From NCBI GenBank assembly GCA_025765615.1, contig JAIVFJ010000617.1, forward strand, positions 1 to 18,857: a stretch of 18,857 nucleotides of DNA. The letters are read 5' to 3'. The DNA is from Zopfochytrium polystomum (taxonomy: Eukaryota; Chytridiomycota; Chytridiomycetes; Chytridiales; Chytridiaceae). Position numbers and translations under genes: made by a program. How positions within the stretch are numbered: the stretch's first letter is position 1; the number at the start of each line of letters is the position of its first letter. The notes beneath the pieces were generated by a model, which ran no database searches, had not been told where the DNA came from, and was given only the letters and a program-made list of their open reading frames with translations. Shown in pieces: positions 9,826 through 17,712 of this stretch.

Positions 9826-10155
9826 AATCACGTTTTACGCGAGCTTTTCCTCATTCACCAATCCAGAACTGGGAGAGTGTCTTCATTCGCGGAGCAGGAC
9901 GTCGACATGAACGGTCGTCAAGTTTGAATCAGGACTTTTAAGCTTTTACTGTTTTTTCAATCTCGTCTTGCACAATCACGGACCATCGACATTTTCTATA
10001 TTCGAACTTGGGTCATCGGCTAGAAAAATAACAACGTTGTCAAAGGAGTGAGTATAGCCTCACAGACGCGAGTAATCAATTGACAATTTAATCAAACGTT
10101 TCCGTTGATGACCCAGTCCGGCTCACAGTGATGACAAGAAAAGACCTTAGCCCAG
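9826..10155. other. Intergenic stretch after the copia remnant
   Basis: Moderately AT-rich sequence between the truncated RNase H end and the stop of the right-hand WW ankyrin-like gene. Coding similarity to copia ends at about 9825. I see no LTR, no open frame of interest and no clear terminator. Confidence 0.5.
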
Positions 10156-11656
10156 CTACACCAGATCATAACAGTACGTCCTCCAGTCGCTTCCTTCCGA
10201 TGTGGTTGCGCTCCCTGAATCATCCGAAGCATTGTCGTCAGATTCATTATCTGAAGCGGTTCCGTCGCTGTTACTGTACGACCTGCAAGATGCATCGTCA
10301 GCTGGCAACACTGTCTGAATCCAGTCTTGCCACAGCGGAAGAGCGTCCTTGTAATCTGGACGAACATTGTCCTCTCCACGGCTCAGTTCCCACCAACGGT
10401 GTACAACTGTGACCAGTCCTGCGTCAAGGGCTGCTCTGAGAGTGACTGCGTCATATGGGAGCTCAAGGCCACTGTTAATCCACCAATTCAACATTTCCAG
10501 ATTTCGATTTTTACACGGATTCAACAACGCCTTGGTTGTGTACTTCAGCTCCAAGCCACTGTCTTTCCACCACTGCAGAACTTCAATCAAGCCCAAATCA
10601 CTGGCGGAATCAATGGCATCCGCAGTGTACCGCAGTTCGAGTTTGCTGTCTTTCCACCACTGCAAGACATCTGGATGACCATTTCCGCTGGCTGAGTCCA
10701 TGGCGTATCTCTTGTAGACGAAGGTGACTCCAGACTCTTTCAGAACTTGCAACGATGATGCATGTCCATGGCAGCTCACGTTGTTGACATTGAGATGTAT
10801 ACTCTGAAGCTCTTCGTCTGAAAGGTTTTCCTTCCACCATTGAAGCACGTCTGTATAACCGTTTTTGCCTGCTCTGCCAAGAGCACTTTTCACATGGGGC
10901 CCAAACTCAAGCAATCCCTTCGTCTTCAGCCATTCCAGAACATGAATGCGCCTGAATTGGCTCGCGAAAACAGCTGCCTTGGGAATGAACTTCATCATGC
11001 TCTGAAGCTCGTCGCTCGAAAGGTTGTTCTGCCACCACTGAAGCACTTGCACGTTCCCCTTCGCTGCAGCTCTGAGGAAAAGCACGTCTGACATGGTGCC
11101 CAAACTCCGGCCAGTGCTCCGCCTTCCACCAATCCAGCACGCCAATGTGTCCAAATTGGCTCGCCCAGACGATGGCCTTTGGGGTGAAACTGATTGCGAG
11201 ACCCCTCTCTTTCCACCACTGCAGCACTGCAACGTGCCCTGCCTTGCTCGCTCCATTCATCGCAGCCGCCGTGTATATGGGAAAGCGTCCGATGCCTTTT
11301 TGCATTTTCCAAAGCAAGTCCAGCAGGTCGACGGCGCCGAATCTACTGGCTCTCTCAAAGCTGTGAAAGGAATACAGGCTGTGGAAGGCTGAGGCTTGGG
11401 TAGACTTGATTCGGAACAGCGTTGCCACGGAGAACCGGCGATGGGGGGCAAATAACGGCAGACAAAAGTCACGACGTCGACACCGATCGTGATGTGGGGC
11501 TGACCTTTCGCCATCGGGGATACTTAGGAGGGATCGGACGAGGACTATCTGAACGCGAGAATCGATGGGGACGATGCGAACGCTGGGAGGGAACGATCTG
11601 ATCGCGTTGCGCCGTGTACTGACAAGTTCCAACAAAGCCGCCGCAGACTGTGACAC
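10156..11656 (-). CDS. WW ankyrin-like repeat protein with acidic C-terminal tail
   Basis: Two overlapping frames form one protein. The N-terminal frame (11656 to about 11080) holds a basic region and a conserved-looking block ERASRFGAVDLLDLLWKMQ, then repeats one and two. Dropping one base at about 11076-11081 (GGAAAA on plus) joins it to the second frame as RAFLRAAAKGN. About ten repeats follow the VLQWWKDSGLELKY pattern. One, around 10740, is degenerate (LQVLKESGVTFVY). The tail after TVLPADDASC is Ser/Asp-rich and acidic, ending YCYDLV. The first codon of the N-terminal frame is GTG, so the real start is unresolved. In the neighbouring frame VDVVTFVCRYLPP would join RRFSVATLF if the C6 run (plus 11443-11448) had one more base, which suggests an additional upstream break. 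No intron is evident. It is a paralogue of the gene at 6166-7150. Presumed binding scaffold; partner unknown. Confidence 0.75.
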
Positions 11657-12097
11657 CGATTGAGTAACCGGTCGAGCGAGTCTTTTAATCGGAGGAAAAG
11701 TTGGAGCAGGCGCAAACGCTCACGATGAGTGCCGACGGGACCATTTTGCAATGGCGCCCTCTGTGAACCCGAGGCAAACATGCTTTCACGGCAAGAAGAC
11801 CCTATTAAATTCGCCGTGCAACTACGAGAACAAATTATTCGGGGTAATTAAACAATGTAAAGCATCGTTGGGAACTTATGATGGGTCAACGCTTAACTTA
11901 GACTTCGTTTCAAAGCAGTTCGCAAGCGCGGCTTCGAGTTGGTGGGACCAAATTTAAAGTCGAAACGCATATCACGTGGACCACTAAGAAAAATTTCCTT
12001 GGAAAAATTCTACGCGTACGCGCGCGTCACCAGCCCTCCGAGACCGCTTACAGTCGCTTCCACCCACGCGCAAGGGCCAGGCAAGTCCTCGCGCCAA
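11657..12097. promoter_or_regulatory. Divergent intergenic region between WW gene and MFS gene
   Basis: The two flanking genes point away from each other, so their promoters must lie here. A palindromic CACGTG (11973-11978), the binding core of fungal bHLH factors, sits about 120 bp before the MFS start; its use is inference. A short plus frame at 11751-11957 has no recognisable domain and is not called. Confidence 0.35.
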
Positions 12098-14403
12098 ATG
12101 TCAGGTCAGGGTGCCGATGGCGAATGCGGCTCGGACTCCGCGCTGGACGCGGGACAGCGTAGGACCGACCGATCAGCTGCCCACCGACCGCCACTGTTCG
12201 CGTCGTCCACATCATCGTCGGCGTCCCTTTCTACCACACTGCCAGCGTCGACCGTTCCGATCCGCTCTCTGTCGAGACAGACACTGTTAAACCATTTGCA
12301 CTCGTTTGGATCGTCGAGCACAATCGAGTTTGAAGCGTCGCCAGCCCTGGCAGAGACTGCTGCAGCGGCGAGAAACCCGCGGGCCGCGAGCCAAGGATCG
12401 GACGGAGTGACACGACAGGCTACACCGCTGCCGAGGCGGGTCATGTTCGTCCTTTCTGTGATCACATTGGGGGAGCCGATGTCGATGACGATTTTGTGTG
12501 AGTTTGATTGCCGTTCGACGTGTTGGAATAACACGGTTTCGACATTTTCAGTTCCATTTGTATACTTCATGGTCCGCGACTTTGGTATCGCCGACGAAAA
12601 AAATATCGGCTTTTACGTCGGCTTTATCGCGAGCTCTTTTAGTTTGGCTCAACTTCTCACTTCCCTCTTTTGGGGATGGTAAGGAGGCATTCTTTTGCAC
12701 CATTTCTCCCAACAAACGACTCTACAGGGTCAGCGATCGCGTGGGTCGGCGACCTGTTCTACTCCTTGGACTTATCGGGAACACAATAAGTCTTCTCATG
12801 TTCGGGCAGTCGCACTCCCTTTGGTGGGCAATCATGTCGAGAAGCCTCTGCGGATTCTTGAACGGCAACGTAGGCGTAGCGAAAAGTCTGCTCGGCGAGA
12901 TCACCGATGCTACCAATCAAACCAAGGCATTTTCACTATTTGGGTACGAATCATTCTGTAGATTCGACGAGATCCTTGAAGTCAGCTAAACTTTACAATT
13001 TCCCTAGGCTCATGTGGAGTATCGGCATGATTTGCGGACCGATTCTCGGTGGTTTTCTCGCGAACCCAGCAACAACCTATCCTGGTCTATTTGGCGGTTG
13101 TCCTTTTCTCCGTGAAAATCCTTACTTCCTTCCTTGCTTGCTGTCGGCGTCAATCAGCATGATCGGTTTTACTGTGGGGTTCTTCTATCTTGAAGAGACA
13201 CTTCCACGGCTGCGCGGATATGCGGCAGTTCGTAACAGACGACGAGATTGCGGACAGGGAGGAAGCAGCATCCCCTGGTTGTCCGCGACTGTGATACTCT
13301 TTCGGCTTTGCCCAACCACACCGAAAGGGGTTGCAGTAGTGGTGCAATAGACCGTGATTCTGTTGCAACAGTCACTGAGTATGAGCAAGGGTTTAGTATT
13401 GAAGACGCGCGCTCGGCTGTTGAAGCGCACAACACTGATGCTGTCTGCTGTCGAACCTCTGATGTCTGTCAGACAGAGGAGAAGAGACTTCTGTCGAAAG
13501 CGTCAGTGAGAGTGATTACTGGGTATTCTTTGCTTGCGTTCCTGAGCATTATATTCGACGAGACTCTCAGTCTGTGAGTGGTGGTGCGATCCCGAAGAAA
13601 TGCTTTGCTCAAATATTCCACCCGCAACCGAACCAGGTGGTCCGTAACGTCTCCAAGCCACGGCAAGTATTTCTTTCGTCCCTTTCCTTCTGCACTGCTT
13701 AACGCGCAATATAGGCGGGTTGGGCTTCACCTCATCGGATATCGGTTTCTGCCTTTCTCTGATGGGCTGCACTACACTCGTCATGCAGTTTGGTTGTCTA
13801 TCCGTACTTGGGGCCGATTCTTGTCGCCCCTCCGCCTCTACCAAATCGGGGTTTCCTTTTACGGAATCGTTTACCTCGGGTTCCCATTTATATCTACGTA
13901 CATTGTAGCAAGCCCAAGCAGCTACATACGGTGTCTCACTTGGCCTCTACTCTTGCTGAATTTGGCAATGAGGCATGTTTGCAATGTACTCGCGTTCACA
14001 TCTGTAATGATCATGGTGAGCGAAAGATTTCGACTTCCGATCGTTGAGAGCAATAACACTGAACGCCTGGTAGGTAAACAACTCTGCCACACGAGGAAAC
14101 CTCGGGCTGGTGAATGGAGTCTCGCAAACGTCAGCTGCCTTCGTGCGGTGCATAGGTGAGCCTCAGACTTTCGGCAGACCACCATGGGAGACTCACGACG
14201 ACCCTGTTGAAGGTCCCGCCCTTGGTGGAATCATGTGGGCTTGGAGCCTTACGAATGAGTTGCCCTTTCCCTTCAACTACTGGTTTGTTTTCTTGTGCCT
14301 GAGCATCCTCGGCCTCGTCACGTCGGTCCAGAGCCGATACATACCAGAATCTGTCGGACGACGACGTGACAAAGTGCAGACGTTGTTACCGTCAGAGCAT
14401 TGA
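12098..14403 (+). CDS. MFS transporter (ZIFL/TCR-like), multi-intron, frame partly broken
   Basis: The start ATG at 12098-12100 opens a Ser/Thr/Ala-rich cytosolic N-terminus of about 110 residues, then PLPRRVMFVLSVITLGEPMS begins TM1. Clean introns: 12498-12551, 12679-12727, 12944-13007 and 14156-14212; each splice restores a motif (LFPFVYF, WGWVSDRVGRRPVLL, LFGLMWSIGM, CIGPALGGIMWAW). DRVGRRPVLL is the MFS motif A between TM2 and TM3. TM4 is in CGFLNGNVGVAKSLLGEITD, TM5 in SIGMICGPILGGFLANPA and TM6 in ISMIGFTVGFFYLEET. The central loop (about 13215-13480) is acidic and has two one-base breaks (about 13216 and 13290). The second half has another intron near 13640-13712 (acceptor AATATAG) and breaks at about 13792 and 13810-13830. 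It continues LRLYQIGVSFYGIVYLGFP and LGLVNGVSQTSAAF, ending after FNYWFVFLCLSILGLV. The layout fits the plant/fungal ZIF-like group. Substrate unknown; efflux of small molecules at a membrane is plausible. Confidence 0.75.
12498..12551 (+). other. Intron 1 of the MFS gene (54 bp)
   Basis: The donor is GTGAGT and the acceptor TTTTCAG. Joining the flanks gives MTILFPFVYFMVRDFG, a continuous TM1 segment, and avoids an odd insert. Confidence 0.85.
12679..12727 (+). other. Intron 2 of the MFS gene (49 bp)
   Basis: The donor is GTAAGG and the acceptor CTACAG. Splicing completes the Trp codon and restores WGWVSDRVGRRPVLL, the MFS motif A. Confidence 0.9.
12944..13007 (+). other. Intron 3 of the MFS gene (64 bp)
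   Basis: The donor is GTACGA and the acceptor CCCTAG, with a branch-like CTAAAC upstream. Splicing gives KAFSLFGLMWSIGMICGP. Confidence 0.85.
14156..14212 (+). other. Last intron of the MFS gene (57 bp)
   Basis: The donor is GTGAGC and the acceptor TTGAAG. Splicing gives FVRCIGPALGGIMWAWSLTN, a typical motif of late MFS helices. Confidence 0.85.
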
Positions 14404-14581
14404 AATCATACCCGCCGAGACATAGGATAGCTTACGTGGGCTCACTCATCCCATTCAGTGCATAGCATTATTATTCTTTAGTGAACCCATAGTGATTATG
14501 ATGTTTGGGTCAAAATCGATGACAAAGGAAATAAAGCTATTATTAACTCAGTATCTCGGGTTGCCGGGCGTTGTTGTTCAC

Positions 14582-17554
14582 ATGCGGCGACGCGCACGAC
14601 CGTACGCGATCTGGATCGCTTGCGCGATGCTTCTGCTTCACGCAGATCGCCACGTTGGCGCGTGGCTGACCGTCTCGCATCGATATCGCCAGCGTCCACG
14701 GTTCCGAAGCGCGTCCAAGGCAAGTTCTTACAAGCGGGCCACTAGTTTCGGGGTGCTGGAACGTCGGAGTGACGATTGGTAACAAGACGGTCAGTTCCTA
14801 CAGTCAAACCTCATTTGCACGCGCTGATAGAGTGAACAGTTCAACGCTCAAATCGACTCCGGATCGTCCGATCTCGTCATTCCAGGGTCCACCTTGAACA
14901 ACTACTCGTTGTCCCAGCCAACCTACGACATCAAGGGCAAAGCCCCCGTCATCTCCGGGATCACGCAGAGTTTTTACGACGGATCTTGGTGGACGGGAAA
15001 CTTCTATCAAGACGTTGTGTCCTTGGACGGTCCGAGAGCGTCAGCCATCTTCGCAGTTATGACGAAGCAGGTTTGTCGTTTTGATTTGTGTGCTTTTTTT
15101 TCAATCTGACAACATTTCTCCAACAAAAAAGTCAAGCACACCAGTAACGACGGAGAAGACTCCCAGGGATTGATGGGAATCGCCTTCGACAGTCTCGCGG
15201 TATCTCCGCTGACCGTCGTGACAGCAATGGTCCAATCAGGCTCGTTCAAAACCGACGCGATCGGATTTCGCGGGTGCCCTGCGACCAGCGATTCTCCGTC
15301 CGTGATCGACTGGGGTAACGAAGAGAAGAATTTGACGTGCACACAAAACGGCGCACCTCTTGGATGGGCAGCAGTTGGCTCAAAATCGTACTACAACTTG
15401 AACGTGAAAAGCGTGGCGGTTGCTGGGAAGGACATTGCGCTGCCTACGGATTGGCAGACGTCAGACACAAGCATTATCGATTCTTGCACGACACTGCTCT
15501 TGCTGCCGTCCGCCGTCTTTGATGTCTTCGTCGCAAAAATCAAGGCAACTGGCGAACTTCAAGCCGCTGGACTTTCCTCAACCGATGTAGACGATTTTCT
15601 GTACTCACAGGCGGGTTTACCAATGGTTTGTGATCATCCAAAAGTAATGAATTAAGTCGAACTCATAGATATTTGGTGCAGGACGTTAATTACAGCAAAC
15701 TTCCCGAGATCTCCTTTTCCGCTAGATGGTTTGAATGGCGAGACAATAACTCTTATTCTCACGGGCCGTGGATACATCCAAGGCGATGGAACAGGCTACT
15801 TCTACTTCCCAGTAGCTAGCCAAGACACAAGCAATGTTGTGTTTGGGTCCATCATCTTCGACTCTTTCTACGTCGTAATGGATAGAGGAAACGGAAGAGT
15901 TGGATTTGGGCCCGGGTGTGATTGCGAAAAGTAAGATGAATGATTAGTGAAACTTGGCTGACACTTGAAAGATCGTATTCGACGGCGGCTGGGCGAATTA
16001 TCATAACCCCACCAAAAAGTTCGACCACAGCCGTCTACTCAACAGGTATCTCCTTGTCGCTCATGATCAACGATTGAATCCTGCACTAGTAAAATTCAGT
16101 TCGACGAAGACGATTTTGACAACGTCTTCAACGTTGAACAAATCCTCTTCAAAAGCAACCATCTCGTCCATCACGGCAAAGTCGTCTGTGTCAGCAAGTT
16201 CCGTGAAAACAATCTCGAGCTCTTCCACCTCATCCAGACAAAATACGACGTCGGCAAGTGAGTCATATACTTCAGTAACAAAATCAGCAGCAAGTTCGAC
16301 CAGCATTATCTTCTATTCTTCCACGAAGTCAATCACTTCTTCCTCCACCAAGTCTATCTACTCGTCATATTCGAAAGCATCCTCTTCATCCGCTAAGGTA
16401 GTGATTTCTCCTCATTTCACATTTTTCCCTAATGTGCACCTTGAATGTTTTCTTCTCACCGCTCATTCGATTCGATCGTCAATAGACTTCGCAATCTTCC
16501 TACCTTCCCTCGAAAACCTCTACTACCACAAGCGTGAAATCGGCGTCGCCATCACAGCCGTCTTCATTATTGAAAGCTACAAGCTCGGTAAGATCATCCA
16601 GACGAGACGATTTTGAGATCTTCAACGCTGTAGAAGTCTTCTTCAAAACCCTCCTCGGTCACAGCAAAGTCGTCTGTGTCAGCAAGTTCCAGGAAACCCA
16701 TCTCGAGCCCTTCGACCACAAGCAAACCAAGTGCAACGTCAACAAGTAAATCATACACTACAGTACCGAAATCAGCAGCGAGTTCGATCAGCATTATGTT
16801 CTATTCTTCCACGAAGCCAACCACTTCCTCCTCCCACAAGTCCATCTACTCGTCATATTCGACAGCATCTTCTTCCTCGCTAAGGTAGTTATCTCTCACC
16901 ATTTCACATTTCCCCCAAATCGCATGTAGAATGCTTCCTTCTAATCGCTCATTCAATCGTCAAAAGACTTCGCAATCTTCCTACCTGTCCTCAAACACGT
17001 CGTCTGCCCCAAGCGTGAAATCGGCGTCCTCATCACAGCCGCCTTCATTATTAAAATCAACAAGCTCGGCAAGATCATCCAGTGGGTCAAGCTTGCCAAC
17101 CACAGGGAGAGCCAGTTCGTCTCGAGCATCGCCTTCTGCCAAACCTACCGCATCCACTGGAATCTCCACAACTACGACCTCATACACTTCTCGGGGGGAA
17201 CAGCATCTCGCGACTCGCGGGAGCTTCTTCCGTCATTTTTGTTCCCGTACTGTCGGCTTCTTCATCGCCTGCGCCAACCGATGCAGCCCTTGTCCCAGCG
17301 TTCGCCTGCGACAAGCATGGATCTGCTGCCACCTCCATCAGGGAGGGGTCGGCTTGTCGCAACCGTCGACGCTGTACTCCAATGTGTATACGGTCACACC
17401 AGCAGACAAGAATGACTCTGCTGCCACAACATCATTGCTCCAGTCCAAAACGTCGTCTTCTGCTCCATCGCTGCCGTGTATTTTCGAATTTTTAATATCT
17501 ACGACTATTGTTTTGTCTTGTTACTTAGATTCAGTAACCATGTTTGAATACTGA
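14582..17554 (+). CDS. Secreted A1-family aspartic protease with Ser/Thr-rich stalk
   Basis: The ATG at 14582 begins a signal peptide (MRRRARPYAIWIACAMLLLH). Dropping one G from GGGG 14750-14753 gives SFGCWNVGVTIGNKT. Removing intron 14790-14839 then yields FNAQIDSGSSDLVIPG, the first catalytic Asp. The flap is SFYDGSWWTGNFY, and SQGLMGIAFDSL follows intron 15071-15136. The second catalytic site is SIIDSCTTLLLLP (about 15474-15512), with Cys where the family normally has Gly. After intron 15626-15681, dropping one base at 15721 gives ISFSLDGLNGETITLILTG and VVFGSIIFDSFYVVMDRGNG. The catalytic part can end at TAA 15932-15934 (CDCEK). However, introns 15931-15971 and 16046-16089 would splice onto a long Ser/Thr-rich tail, as in wall- or surface-tethered proteases. 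That tail is duplicated and frame-broken, ending at about 17554. Predicted extracellular or cell-surface proteolysis. Confidence 0.75.
14790..14839 (+). other. Protease 1 intron 1 (50 bp)
   Basis: The donor is GTCAGT and the acceptor AACAG, with CTGAT before it. The splice sets FNAQIDSGSSDL in frame. It occupies the same place as the 50 bp intron 17950-17999 of the paralogue. Confidence 0.8.
15071..15136 (+). other. Protease 1 intron 2 (66 bp)
   Basis: The donor is GTTTGT directly after MTKQ. The acceptor AG at 15136 keeps HTSNDGEDSQGLMG in frame; an earlier AG at 15131 would not, unless a base is wrong. It matches the paralogue's intron after VTNQ. Confidence 0.65.
15626..15681 (+). other. 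Protease 1 intron 3 (56 bp)
   Basis: The donor is GTTTGTG after AGLPM and the acceptor is GGTGCAG before DVNYSKLPEISF. The paralogue has a donor GTAGGT at the matching point (18828). Confidence 0.75.
16109..17090 (+). repeat. Tandem duplication of about 490 bp in the Ser/Thr-rich tail
   Basis: Unit A is about 16109-16605 and unit B about 16606-17090. Landmarks recur in order at offsets of 497, 487 and 481 bp: GACGATTTTGA (16109, 16606), the intron donor in GCTAAGGTAG (16398, 16885), ACTTCGCAATCTTCC (16486, 16967) and GCTCGG.AAGATCATCCAG (16583, 17064). Each unit holds exon, intron (88 and 82 bp) and exon. Unit A reads SSTLNKSSSKATISS; unit B has a TAG at the Asn position and lacks one base before its donor, so it is out of frame as written. 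Confidence 0.85.
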
Positions 17555-17650
17555 TGCTCGGTTGAAGTACTTAGAATCCTCCCACCACCGTGGTGACTAG
17601 CATCGAACGGCTGAACTGAAGCGCACCTTCTCTTTCTAGGGCCGCGGTCT

Positions 17651-17656
17651 AATAAA
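17651..17656 (+). terminator. Possible polyadenylation signal of protease 1
   Basis: AATAAA about 100 bp after the last stop of the Ser/Thr-rich tail (17552-17554) and before the next gene's start. Position fits, but the motif is short. Confidence 0.3.
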
Positions 17657-17712
17657 TGAATTGGATCGAATTAGCGCTGACAATTTTTCGCTGCGGCTAT
17701 TGCTGTGGTGCG

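Noticed and set aside
11774..11847. Short frame reading LSRQEDPIKFAVQLREQIIRG, resembling a bacterial GntR helix
   Set aside because: It is only about 23 codons, stops at once, and sits in a eukaryotic window; similarity is probably chance.
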